Below are positions 23,213 to 34,784 of a DNA stretch of 64,000 nucleotides, piece by piece. The notes below the pieces were generated by a model. The model was not told the DNA's origin, did no database searches, and saw only the letters and a program-made list of their open reading frames with translations. The stretch spans positions 5,022,001-5,086,000 of the forward strand of contig OX442316.1 in assembly GCA_949358305.1 (NCBI GenBank), read 5' to 3'. Both the position numbers and the translations under genes were made by a program. The stretch comes from Strigamia acuminata. Taxonomy: Eukaryota; Arthropoda; Chilopoda; Geophilomorpha; Linotaeniidae. Every line of letters starts with the position of its first letter. Within the stretch, counting starts at the first letter, position 1.

Positions 23213-23470
23213 ACGTTTTGTCCTCGTTTGTGCTTCGAAAGAAACTCGCTATGTGCCGCCACCTATCCAAAGTGATTTTATACTATGGGCGACAATGCGA
23301 ACCCTTTACCCTCGTTCGTGCTTCGGAAAAACATTGTTAAAGTACCAGTAAATGAATGATGAATGCATCGGATGGTGACAAAGCAAATCACTTTCAATGG
23401 TTACGGGCGAGTCTCAAAAAAACGTCGTGCAACCGAGTTCAAAGTGTTCGCATTGTCGCCCATGGTCGAA
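23213..23470. repeat. Small inverted/direct repeat module beside the 38-bp array
   Basis: GGGCGACAATGCGAAC at about 23287 is repeated in reverse complement (GTTCGCATTGTCGCCC) at about 23446. Inside the left half, CCTCGTTTGTGCTTCG and CCTCGTTCGTGCTTCG are direct repeats about 90 bp apart. It may be a small terminal-inverted-repeat element; no coding capacity. Confidence 0.5.
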
Positions 23471-24440
23471 AAGCAGAATAGCTTTGCTTGTGAAACCCAT
23501 GTGCTGATGTCTTGAGGCCAACATGAATTTTCATCACCTTTCTATTTTCTGTACGAACTTTTATGTAATAAATAAACTTAGAATTATTAACACGGTGCAT
23601 ATTTTTAATCATTTTAATCATTCGTTTGAGTTAAAGTCAACTAGAACAGTAAAATAAATATCATACAAAATATAAGCACGTCCATGTGTATCAAAGCTAG
23701 ATGTTTTCAAACCAAAACCATGTTTAAAGGACTCGCATTCTCTTCCCTGACCGACCAAAAAGCAAAACTGTTTGAGAAACTCTAGTGCTAATGTGATACA
23801 ATACAACCGAGTCCTTTACGAAGCGCGAGTATAATCATAGAATCCGTTTGGGATCGGGTCCTTTTCAAAGCACATTTTGAGACGACCAAATAAAACAATC
23901 CCATATTGTATACAACCCGTGTCATTACATCATTTAACATAAATCAATGTACCTACATCACACTCGCATCGTTATAAAATTTGAAATGTAATAGAAACAA
24001 ATGTCATATAATAAATATCCAACATAATTTTCTCATCGAAATTAATTTTACAATCTTAAACACCGGAGCAATACTTTTCTTCACCGTTTATAAACCCTAA
24101 GCAATCATCACATTTGTCAAATTAAATCAAATGTTTCAAGTTCCCAAAGTCAATACCAAGACAGACCACAAATGAACAATGTAACTCTCAATTCACCACA
24201 GTTTTTGTCAAACATTTCAAATTAAAGCTCAACTTACCACTCAAACAAATCCACCTCAAAATGCTAGACACTGAAAACAAAGAAAAGAAAAAACCAAAAC
24301 ATTATCAATTAAAATACCAAGTGGTTCCATTGACCCACGATGTCCTCGCTGATGCCTGTCCAGTGAGTGTCGACTGATGACCGGGTCCAGTCCCAAACTC
24401 CCCTCGCCCCTGGGAAAATCTCGCCCAAACAAATCTGGCA
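23471..24440. other. Gene-free AT-rich region
   Basis: No gene seen. The stretch at 23440-23620 and the stretch at 23660-23810 contain loosely similar segments (on the minus strand both read GLKTS followed by HG). This suggests another decayed duplication. Confidence 0.35.
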
Positions 24441-24710
24441 ACTCCCCAAAATGTGAACGAACCAAGGGAATGCACCCACGGACCGTCATGCCCGCAACCG
24501 TCAACATGCACGTCCAAAGCAGGGCCCTCAACTGGAAGCACATCCCGAAGAGCCACCCTGACTAAGCTTGACTCCCTGGAAACATGGACGAACCAAGGGA
24601 ATGCACCCACCGTCACTAGGCCATGTCCAACATGCACCTTCAAGTGAATCTCCTGGCAGCAGGGCCCTTAACTGGAAGCAAGTCCCTAAAGGAGCCTTCG
24701 CGCAGACCCC
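24440..24710. repeat. GC-rich imperfect tandem duplication
   Basis: Two copies of a segment of about 110-130 bp, near 24455-24555 and 24585-24700. They share CGAACCAAGGGAATGCACCC, then CCAACATGCAC or CAACATGCAC, then AGCAGGGCCC and AACTGGAAGCA. Both strands are open in places because of the GC content, but the frames are not conserved between the copies. This argues against a gene. Confidence 0.7.
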
Positions 24711-25324
24711 CAGCTCACGGACAAATGCAAGAAACACACAAGTTCACTTTTCCCCTGATTGCAAAAGAACAAAGCGGGAACTCCAAGGTGAGGGTTGTTC
24801 CTCCTGGGCTAAACCAGATGTCAATAAGTGAGAAAGGATTAGCCTTGTACTTGTATTTCTTACACTTGCCGGAATCTAAGTCTAATTTCTAGCCTTAAAC
24901 TAAATCAGGACGACATTTTTTTATTCCCCAGTCACCAGTCGACGATTGGAGAAGAATGTTGGTGGAATTTAATTGAATGTTGTCCGGAACACACAAAAAA
25001 TAAAATTAGCAACCACACATTTGACAAAAAAATTAAAACATTTCAGTTTGACAAAAATTGTGGGGACCCTTGAGAAGGGCATTCCCAAACCAAATTACGA
25101 GAGCTTAATTCGATAAGTGGCTTTTTCTGTTTCAAATGTCATCCTCAAAATATCATTTCCCATCCCATATTGAGCCTGTAAACATGCTACAGGATTATAG
25201 CTTGCACTTCAGGTGCTGAGTGTGAGTGTCTGAGCAGAGATCGGCACCCGTCGCGAGCCTTTCATTAAATCACAGTTCTAGTTCCTATAGTTTCTACTTC
25301 CTGGCCACCGGATCATGCAACCAC

Positions 25325-25570
25325 GTCATTCCACGGCTGCTTTGTCTTCGTGCGATGTCGAATGACGTGTTATTGTTTAAAATACTGGACGTGCTCCAAA
25401 AAAAGTCATAAATCGATGATGTAATCACTTCGTTGACCTTTTTCTTGTCGGCTGCTTTCGCCTTCGTAGAGGTCGAATGGTGTATTATTGGCTCCAAAAT
25501 ATGCTGCGAAGGTGTGACAAATCGTTAACGCAATCATACCGTTCACCTTTCCATCAGCGCTAATAATTGT
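25325..25570. repeat. Diverged tandem duplication of about 130 bp with partial open frame on the minus strand
   Basis: Shared pieces are GGCTGCTTT, TCGTGCGATGTCGAATG or TCGTAGAGGTCGAATGG, GTGTTATTG or GTATTATTG, and CGTTGACCTTT or CGTTCACCTTT. On the minus strand one copy reads KVNGMIALTI and the other KVNEVITSSI. A minus-strand acceptor-like TCCTTGCAG lies near 25650. It could be the remains of a duplicated exon; protein family unknown, and stops interrupt the frame. Confidence 0.4.
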
Positions 25571-26600
25571 ATGGTTTTCAACAAGAACGAAGACCAGGTG
25601 GAAAATCCGACTGCGGTTGATGGAAACCAAAGATTCGCTTGCCTTCTGCAAGGAAAATTTGAGCTCTTAATTATTTTTATTCATATTGGAATATTTATAT
25701 TTTATTATTTACTTTTTCGCAGGTGTTGGAATACCATGGTCCTAATTAAGCCTGGCGACACATAAACGACACTTTTAAGTTCAATCTGAAAATAAAAAAT
25801 AGAAAAATTATCGTTACAATTTATAGAATTCTTCGGTATAACGTAATAACAGTTTTAAAAATTAAAATTATTTTGTTATTCCAATTTTGTTTAGAATCCA
25901 ACTTGTGAGATGGAAATTTGAAAGATGGCGATGCACCACAATGAGAAAATTCAACGTGGTGAGAGGCGAGACATTGCGACAACAATTCTCTGTCTCCGCC
26001 ACCTCGATTTTTCAAACAACTAACGTTCAAAGCAAAACTATCTTACATGTTTTCTGCAATTTTGCCTCTTAAGTAACTAAAATGAAGTCGATAATGCTTA
26101 CAAGTTAGTGCTTACGGATTCTTCTTCTTCTATTTACCATTGCGGTCACACTGCTCGATGCTTGAAAGAAAAGAGAGCGCCGTTTGAGTTTAGTTACTAA
26201 TTTTTAATTCTAGGCGTCCTCAAATTTTTGTCCAAATTTGTTTTCCCAAAAAATTGCTTTTCTTCATCTTCTAAAATAAAAATAAAAATGCTATATTTTT
26301 ATTTTATTATACACTTTTTTTGTAATAATTCCCAAGTACTGACATTTTTGTTCATCTGTTAAAATTTGCTTATGAACTGTAAATAGCTTTGGTGTACCGG
26401 TACTCGCCATTTGCTACAACGAGATGATATTCCATTACCAGAATAACATAATTTCTGTCAGAATATTAAGGCCACATTCGACCAAATTGTGTTAAATGTG
26501 TGTAGCCAAATCTTTTCACTTTCTCCTGTTTGCAAGGTCAACGAGATTTTGTTTGCTGTTAGATGTTTTGCCTCCGTCTAGTCAATTTATTTTACAAGTA

Positions 26601-26902
26601 CAGGGCGTGTTCATGGCTCCATAACGCAGTAATGACACCAAGGTCTCTTATTTCATGAGAATTGAAAATAAATTTATCTGGGTCACTACTTTAAAGGACA
26701 TTCATACACAATCACTTATCATTTCAACAAAAAAGCTTGTTTGCAGTGAAATGTGTGGGGGTGTGATGCGTGACAACTGACAACGAACAAAAAAAGCTTG
26801 TTCCTTCAACGGTAATTCCTAAAATTCCAATCCTATTAGACTGGCATTCAAACCTTAAGGAAATATACAATATAAAAGACTGCAAAAGCACTTAACGCCC
26901 TG
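26601..26902. mobile_element. Tc1/mariner-like MITE
   Basis: A 302-bp element starting CAGGGCGT and ending ACGCCCTG, flanked on both sides by TA as expected for Tc1/mariner target sites. The subterminal sequence GGCTCCA occurs just inside the left end and just outside the right end. There is no coding capacity. The perfect terminal match is short (8-10 bp), so confidence is moderate. Confidence 0.5.
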
Positions 26903-27109
26903 TAAATATATTATGGCTCCACCTACTGCACTCAAACTCATAACGCATCTAAAATATTCCAAAAAAACAATGTAATAACTCTGAAAATCCATAGATGGCA
27001 GTGCAGTATGACTACAATTTTACAAACGGGGATAACTGGGATGTATGAATGATGTATTCAATGTGTAGGCGCATTCATAAAGTCATTTAAACTTGTTTAT
27101 ATTTTTTAA

Positions 27110-27560
27110 ATAAGTTCAAATGTTAAATTTTAAATGTTAAACCAGTACAAATGTTAAATTTTACTTGTTAAACCAGTCCAAATGTTAAATTTTAAATGTT
27201 AAACCAGTCCAAATGTTAAATTTTACATGTTAAACCAGTCCAAATGTTAAATTTTACATGTTAAACCAGTCCAAATGTTAAATTTTACATGTTAAACCAG
27301 TCCAAATGTTAAATTTTACATGTTAAACCATAGAAAATGTTAAATTTTACATGTTAAACCAGTCTAAATGTTAAATTTTACGTGTAAAACCAGTCCAAAT
27401 GTTAAATTTTACATGTTAAACCATAGAAAATGTTAAATTTTACATGTTAAACCAGTCTAAATGTTAAATTTTACGTGTAAAACCAGTCCAAATATTAAAT
27501 TTTACGTGTTAAACCATTCAAAATGTTAAATTTTCCGTGTTAAATTTTATATTTAGACTG
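27110..27560. repeat. 31-bp minisatellite
   Basis: About 14 copies of AATGTTAAATTTTACATGTT followed by AAACCAGTCCA, unit 31 bp. A variant unit (AAACCATAGAA) recurs, so pairs of units have been copied together. Confidence 0.9.
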
Positions 27561-28273
27561 GTTTGTAAAATCTAAACACCTTAAAATGACTACATAAATG
27601 CGCCTACTTCTATACTTACAACATCTGCCAAAACCACAGTAACTGCAATTATTTTCCAATTAAAAACGAAAAAAATGTTTTGTAAAATAATATTATTTGA
27701 TACGATAAGTAATCAACTTGTTTACAAAACCAAAAATATGGCACAGGAAAACAAAAATAAACAAACACATCTCTCCGCTAACATGCACAAAAAAAAGGCA
27801 GTGCAAAGACACAACCCCATTTTCTATTCTTAAAACAAATGTAAACTTGATCTCTGTGAATGCCATGGTCAGGGAAGTGAAACAACAAAGAAAAGATCGC
27901 GAGAAAGAAAGATTGAGAGAGAGACGGAGAGCAAACGAGCAAAAAAGAAGAAAGTGGGGCTAAAAATAAAGCTGAGGAAAAGTCTATCTAAAATTACCGT
28001 CAAGTTGGCCTGGCACCAAAAGAGGATCTCATCACTAAACACCTCACTCACACTCACAGTCCTAGTGATGAGAATCGTACATTGTGCATATGCAATTTTA
28101 ATGGATTCAAAGTGCAAACAGATTGCTTTCGGATGCTAAAATTTACAACTCCACACTACACTAGAGTCTCAGTTGGAACTTAGACGATTTGCAATTCAAA
28201 TAATCATCAAAACAAGACAACCACCAACCATTAAATATGGCTGATGAAACTGTGGGAGGTCGAGCGGATTAAC
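27561..28273. other. Intergenic DNA upstream of the cysteine-rich cluster
   Basis: A purine-rich stretch (27860-27960) gives a low-complexity Lys/Arg/Glu frame that I do not accept as a gene. An ATG at about 28236 opens an 11-codon frame overlapping the start of the first cluster gene. Confidence 0.4.
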
Positions 28274-29516
28274 ATGTTGTATTTTGTGCTTCTCCTAAGT
28301 GGTGTTTTGGTTGTTGGAGTTGTTTGGACGTCCCTAGGTAAATCAAATACAATGATATACTTTTTTTTGTCTTTCAATCATTCAATTTTACATTTTATTT
28401 TTAAAATTCCAGCGTCGTCGGATGCGTGTGTTAAATTGGAGAAGAAAATCGCAAAGGAATACGAATGTTGTTTAAACGAACGGAAAAAAGAAGTGCCGGT
28501 GCACATGACGTCTTGGTTCCCTATTTTACCCTCGTTAGCAGCAGCTAGTGATCTTAATTTGACAGTCGATCAACTCATCCTGTTATTTTGCAAGTAAGAT
28601 TCGAATTTAAAATGTCTCAAATTAAAAACTTAATGTATATTTTATTTTTTAATAAGTCGTGAAATACACGATGTGGCTTGCATCAATCAAATGCTCGACA
28701 GAGTAAGTTTGAATTCAATAAATTTCCAACCTTCAATGTCGAAGTTAAAAATGAATTTAAACGAAACTAAACGTAGCAATACACGTGTTTTCAATTAACT
28801 GTTAATTTGAAGCCGCTGGTCCTTGGCAATGGCATTCAAAATTAGTTTAAACAAGAAACGTTCCACTCAATTTGCTGCCATGCTTCTCAGCCACTCAAAA
28901 ATATCTAATTGCAGGCAAGTCGTGCAACAATGTGTTTATCAAATGAGACGGTTATTTATATCGAAAAAAGAGCTCAAGTTCAGGAAAGAAGGCGAAAACA
29001 TTTGTGTGATAAAGGAGCATCGTATGGTAACTATTCAATGCATTTTTGTGTTACAAATTAGGCTTAGTTGGCTCTCTTTCTTCTATTTAATTCAGCAGTG
29101 TATGAATCTGGAGCCAGTGAATGTCTGCAACAAAAACCGACGTCTCTCTGCATGACATATTTAATGGATAACTTTGATTTGGAGGCCAACAAATATCAAC
29201 CTAACTGTGAGTAAGTAGTTTCTCCATACGGGTTTGTCATATACGAGTTTATTAATTTTAAATTTTTGTGTTTTGAAGTGAATTCCACAAACTTCAACGT
29301 TGCTTAGGTGACGAATGGAAAGAATTGTGCGGTGAAAAATCAGCCAGTATACTGATAAAACTAATACGAGTCATGTATGCTATTTTCCATTGCCCCGATT
29401 ACGAGGGTGAAGTCGATCCACCAATACCGGGTGTTGCGGTGCAACACACGTTTCATGTCGGCTTCATTGTTTTAACCATAATTCTACTAACAAGTTTAAC
29501 AAGTTTAACGAGTTAA
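28274..29516 (+). CDS. Secreted cysteine-rich DUF1397-like protein, copy A
   Basis: Six exons in phase: 28274-28337, 28413-28593, 28657-28702, 28915-29026, 29096-29210 and 29279-29516, 251 aa. I chose the second in-frame ATG because it starts directly with a signal peptide (MLYFVLLLSGVLVV); an in-frame ATG at 28244 would add ten polar residues. About 14 cysteines occur in the mature part. The order LCDKGA, then SGASECL, QRCL and a final FHC matches the insect DUF1397 / 27-kDa hemolymph glycoprotein pattern. The function of that family is not known. The C-terminus is hydrophobic (HVGFIVLTIILL) and ends in small residues with no charged tail, as in a GPI-anchoring signal. Soluble family members lack this. 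It has one more intron than its two neighbours. Confidence 0.8.
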
Positions 29517-30103
29517 CTGTTGTGTTTTTAAAATTTTAAACAAATATCTCGGTTATTTATTATATTTAAAAAATAATTTCATTTTTGTATTTTTAAATAT
29601 CTAATGTGTAAATATACTGTATATACGTTTTGTTCGCTTCTTGAAATAATTAAATTCTTTCCCTTTAAAATGCACTAAACTAGAACCGAGTTTATTTACC
29701 CTAACCTTGAAAACCTTTTTAAAAAAATATATTTGAAATGTACATTTCCCAATAAGAGGAAAATAAAAAGAATATTTCAATTTACCAATATGTTGACACT
29801 ATAAAAATTGTTTGGATAAAAATTTCAAATTCTGACTGCCAAATGACCAAAGATGGATTTTACCATCTGTGCTACATATCTATTGTATCCTTGACATAAT
29901 GTAAGCCTACTTTTTTCTCCAAAAAATGGACCAATGACATCGCAGGATATCCATCCGCCTTTTCCTCTCTCAAATTCAACTCATCCTTGCTTCAGCAACA
30001 TCCCGTCAGCTAAACAAATGGATCAAATTTGTTTACCATGCAACATGTAATTTCTACTTCTATAATAACAAGCGAGTTGTAAATTCCCACCTTGATCGAG
30101 ACC
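29517..30103. other. Intergenic spacer between cluster copies A and B
   Basis: AT-rich, no gene seen. Confidence 0.5.
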
Positions 30104-31684
30104 ATGATTTCAATTTCATCCCCAGTTTGTCGACATTTAATTGCCGCCTTCATAATTGGTAAGTCAACTAAATTATACCATTATGCAACACACAACAATA
30201 ACTGCACTTAATCAAACACAAATCTTATTAGGCCCCAAAATATTTGCAAAAAACAATCTTTTTCATCAAAAAATCGTAGAATTTTATTCAACATTATTTA
30301 CAAACATTAAATACAAAGAATTCTATCATCAAATTTTCTTAGGAATTTCAAACCTACCAATAACTAACTAAAATCATAATAAAAATAAATCTATTGTTAT
30401 TTTCTCTCCATATTTCTATACAATTCAAAGGTGAGAATTATTCCCTGCAGGTAAATGGCGTGGTTGTGACACTACAAGCAATCACCCAACCACAAACACG
30501 CGTTGATAACCTTTGAGGATGTACGGTTTAATGTGTAAATTAGCAGTCTCATGTATACACACTCCCCCTTCCCTTCCACAAAAAAAACAATTCAAAAAAC
30601 ACAAATTCCAACCTCCAAATTACAATTTAAAGTAGTCCCTCAGCAATGTTGCAATTTTTCATCTCCTTTGTTTGAATTGATCAATTGAGGATGACATTTC
30701 ACTTGTTTCGTCATTCCAGCACTGTTATCTATTATTCCTTCGAATTGCCAGTTGGGGACATGTGCAGCAGGCACGGTACAAACGACTATGAATGAATACA
30801 AACAATGTATTGACTATAGTTACCAAGTCCTATTCAGCATGAAATATAACGAAATATCTTCCCCGACAATAGGACAAAGATGCATGTAAGAAACTACGAG
30901 AAAACAACAACAAAAAGACCTTCTAAACCTCTTTCTTCTATCAGTGACATGAATTTTGCTAAATGCCGCGCTGCAGCCGACCGAAACATGAATGGATGTT
31001 TGGATTTCAGTCAAAGAGAAGCCTTGGAAACGACTTTCCAGATGGTAGAAGCAGGTTATAGATATTGGTGCTCAGAATACGGCGTCAAATTAATGGGTCA
31101 GCTTAAAATTAAACCCAAAAATAATTTTATTTTTTTTTTTAAACTTGTTTATTTGTATTTTTCCTTCAAGAATTTTATAGTGAGCGTGCACCGGACTGTT
31201 ACTTTCTACAGCTAAGTCTTTTCCGCACTTGTGAACTTGAATATCCTCTTATTAACATCTACTTGCAACCTTATGACAGCAATTATTGCAGGTAAGTTTA
31301 TGACATCACGCAAAGTCACGAAAAAACAACATTTTATCAAAGAAATTCAGGGTGTGGATGCAAAAGCTGATGTTGCACTTTTGGAAGTTGATTTTAAGTG
31401 AACAAACAATAACCAGGATGTGGAAAAAAGTTGATTTAATTTATTCTTTTAGGACACTCGGCGCAGTCGCAAACTGTTTGCAACAAGTGTACGAACGATG
31501 TTTGACTCACGAGGATCCGTCCTTAATTCGCGGTTATTATGAAACAATGTGGAAAACAACACCGTGTTTCATAGTCGACCAGCAATATTTACACAACAAC
31601 GTCACGACGCTAAAAAGCAGTTGGCAGGTCGTATTGTTTTGCGCGATGCTCATCGCAAAATGGAACTTCCTCCAGCGGAACTAG
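30104..31684 (+). CDS. Secreted cysteine-rich DUF1397-like protein, copy B
   Basis: Five exons in phase: 30104-30158, 30720-30885, 30945-31096, 31171-31291 and 31453-31684, 241 aa. The signal peptide straddles the first intron (LIAAFIIG/ALLSII). The mature protein has regularly spaced cysteines, and WCSEYG then EFYSERAPDC aligns with LCDKGA/SGASEC of copy A and VCQNSA/EFREQGRGYEC of copy C. Intron phases (1, 2, 1, 2) equal those of copy C. The C-terminus has a hydrophobic run (WQVVLFCAMLIA) but ends in a few polar residues, so the GPI call is weaker here. Its role is unknown; a secreted or surface-bound hemolymph or epithelial protein is inference. Confidence 0.78.
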
Positions 31685-32215
31685 GACTGTCGTGGCATGT
31701 TATGGAAATATTCGATAATGATGTCCCATTGTGATGATACTAATATTATTACGAGAAAAATTGGAACATTATGCATGCAATTGTGCAATCCAGATGACAC
31801 ACTTCCTGATTTAAAGATTCATAGTTCATCATGTGGAAATTTACTAATAAAAATCGAATCTGGAACGGGATTTTATACAATTTCGACCATACTAATTGCG
31901 AAACTATAAATGTTTATTAAATAACTAGTTCAAGTGATGGATTTTTGTTAAAAATAATTTCTTAAATTTTTTTTATTATTATTATTACTATTTAAATTTA
32001 CAAATAAACCAACATTGAACCCTAAAGACTGACTTTTTATTACTTCCAAAACAAATTTGTCCATTCTTCGATTATTCATGCACACACAAAAGAGATTTCA
32101 ACATCTTATAGATTACATTGCGTAATGCTTTAAACAATCTCCACCAGACGGCCTCACAAAGTAATTATCATCTTATGTTTAGCATGTAGCCATGCATGTA
32201 CAGGAAGTTTTCAAA

Positions 32216-32224
32216 TATAAATAA
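32216..32224 (+). promoter_or_regulatory. Possible TATA box upstream of copy C
   Basis: AATATAAATA lies about 255 bp upstream of the copy C start codon. A transcript starting about 30 bp downstream would have a 5' UTR of about 230 nt. A second TATAAATA occurs near 32653, but inside intron 1. Confidence 0.3.
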
Positions 32225-32473
32225 CAGGGGAATAGAAACATTCATCTATTTGAACCTTGTGTGTAAGGCTTACAGTAAATCTTTTGCGCCAGGAAGTTTG
32301 TCCAAGTGACTTAAATAGCAGTATCAAGGATATAGTTGATTTGTTGCTCAGTTACTTGAATGCCTCTGTGGAATTATGTGCTAGACCATTTCAAGCCTGC
32401 CTTTCACTTTTCCATTCACTCCAATCAAAACTCGCAGGACTGAGACCGAAACCAGCTCACTCCTCGTCCTACA

Positions 32474-33684
32474 ATGTTCGCTTCAATTCTCGCCTCGATT
32501 CTATTCATCTTTTCTATCCAAACGTCTTCAGGTAAGCCGTTACTGTTACATTACTCACGCCGCTTACGCAGAACATCGCCGCTTAAAATTTCATATTTGT
32601 TTTACCGGAAAGTCAAGTAAATATGATGTAAAGATTGTATTTACTATTGTACGATATAAATAGCACACGATACAGATAATTCACGATATACGTTGATGAT
32701 TTCGCTCTTTATTACAGCCCAGCAATGCAATATTCAAGATTTAGAACGGGCATTAGTTCCTTACGACACTTGCCTCAATAGTATAATGGATCTCCTCTTT
32801 CATCGCCGTGATAACCAGCAAACACAATTACAACCATTCCTGCAAAGGGTTTGCACGTATGTGGTTTCCTTTTTATAGTTTTCCATGTGAGAAATGCAGG
32901 GCAGCCGCTTAATCGGGGCAAAAATTGGGTTAAAAATTGCACTTTTTTCCATTTTCGAGCCATTTTTTTAAACATTTTCTATACGGTTTTCAGTACGGCT
33001 GCTCAAACGAGTTTACGGACATGTCACGACACTTTGGATCGAAGTTTGAGCTCGTGTTTAAGTTTCAACCAACGCAGTTTACTCGGGGTGTTGAAAGCTT
33101 CAGCGTGGTCCGGACTAAGCTTCGTCTGTCAAAACTCAGCACTGTTATTAACAGGTGTGTTATAAAATATTTTACTCATCTTATGGTATTATCAATTCTG
33201 CAAGCAAATGTCGAAACGTAATGGGCAGGAAGTGACATTATATTCGCAACGCGAAATCAAGGTGCGATATAAACGACTTTATTCCGATTATGTAAACTTC
33301 ACAGAATTCCGTGAACAAGGGCGCGGTTACGAGTGTTTGCAACAAGCGGACCGTGGCCAAAACGAGTGCTTACGTAGGAATCCCATTCTGAGCATGTATA
33401 TCGATAGTTATACCGAGGATTTTTGTCGGTGAGTAATTTATTCTTCTTGTGGCGCATCGATTTTTCATGAATTATCTCTCTCTCTTTTTAGGATGACTCA
33501 ACAAGCAGGCCTTGGATGTCTGAGTCAGGCTTTTCAAATGGCGAGGTGTAGTGAAACTGCATCGGCTTTCCTCAATGGTTATTACAGAGCTTTAACTCAA
33601 GCAACACCATGTGGCGCAATGGACAATAAATGTAGTATCGCTATTATTTTATTAGCTTTTTGTCTCGCTGTGTTGTCGTATTAA
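32474..33684 (+). CDS. Secreted cysteine-rich DUF1397-like protein, copy C
   Basis: Five exons in phase: 32474-32531, 32718-32856, 32994-33154, 33305-33428 and 33492-33684, 224 aa. Signal peptide MFASILASILFIFSI. The mature part shows the cysteine ladder shared with copies A and B. The fourth exon starts at 33305 because the upstream alternatives hit stops in the required phase. The C-terminus (CSIAIILLAFCLAVLSY) is a clean hydrophobic tail after a small-residue site, as expected for GPI attachment. It completes a head-to-tail array of three; spacers of about 600-800 bp suggest tandem duplication followed by strong divergence. Confidence 0.78.
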
Positions 33685-34784
33685 TTGTTAAATAAATTCA
33701 TTCCCACAATCAATTTTTTTTTTAAAAATTTCATAAATGTCTGCTGCATAAGTGTTTGTTAATAATTGACTATTGTTTAAAAACTATGACGAATTGTACC
33801 ATTCAATGTGTTCATTGCCTCATAATAATAAAAAATTATGTTTAGGATATTAGTTCTTGCCACTAATAGCAGAAAGTGTGGACAAAATGGATCCATCTGC
33901 ACGGACGGACCCAGAAAACATGAAATGATCATTTTGGTTCAATTTTTCATACACAAAGTGACAAAAATTGGATGTTTTGGGTTAAAAATTGGATGTTTTG
34001 GAAGAAAAATTGGATGTTTTGGAAGAAAAATTGGATGTTTTGGAAGAAAAATTGGATGTTTTGAGTCGAAAATTGAATGTTTATGGTCTCAGAATGAATG
34101 TTTTGGGCCTACATAAGAATTTTTGTCTCAAAATTCCAATTTCTCCATTTTTTCTTGTCCACCTGCACACCAATTCTGCCATCTAGTGGAAGCAGTAAAA
34201 GAAATATTTACTTTTCAATGCAAATTACAGGCTTTAAATCTTTAAGGAAACACGACAAAACAGGTACAAACAAATTCAATAAAACAACAAAACAACCTTC
34301 CAAACCCCCCAAAAACAAGCATTTCTAACTCTCGCAGACTCCAAAAACAATCTCCAACCAAACGACTGAAAATCATTCTTAAATTCATGCAGGTGCAAAA
34401 AAAATTTCAGCAAATCACTTTTTAAATAATATTATTACTCATTGAGTGGCCAACTGCGCATATTGTCACCTATTATTCACTAAACCGTGCACTTGTGCAA
34501 GTCTACACAACACCAGAATCATCTCTCGAATTCTCTTAAAACCACATCTAAACATCAGTTTAATATTTAAAAAAAAAACTTTCGAGTTTGACCTCTAATT
34601 CCTTACCTCGAGTCCTGAGTGTACGCAGCGCCGCAGTAGCCAAAACTGGAAGCAATTTGCGAAGCCAACTCACATCTGGCCTGTTGATCTACAGGCGCTG
34701 TGGCGTAAGGGCGACAAAGCCAAGCGAGCAAATATCGGTTGTTGTTGTTTCTTCGGTGGTGGTTTAGCAAACATACACTGCACA
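33685..34784. other. Intergenic region, including the likely ACOX3 promoter
   Basis: Holds a short 21-bp array (next entry) and A-rich low-complexity DNA. The region 34610-34780 is GC-richer and probably holds the ACOX3 promoter and 5' UTR. No other gene is seen. Confidence 0.45.
33960..34075. repeat. Short 21-bp tandem repeat
   Basis: Four to five copies of AAAATTGGATGTTTTGGAAG(A). Confidence 0.85.

Noticed and set aside
24305-24737. Several overlapping 60-110 aa ORFs on both strands
   Set aside because: A result of locally high GC in a duplicated segment; frames are not conserved between the two copies.
27718-27963. Lys/Arg/Glu-rich ORF
   Set aside because: Purine-rich simple sequence, no start context or homology.
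32257-32535. ORF upstream of copy C (Leu/Ser-rich, 92 aa)
   Set aside because: Begins at TTG, not ATG. It lies in the presumed 5' UTR and overlaps the real first exon in another frame.
33208-33304. Extension of the fourth exon of copy C upstream of 33305
   Set aside because: The required phase meets stops with the earlier acceptors; the frame open there is not the coding one.
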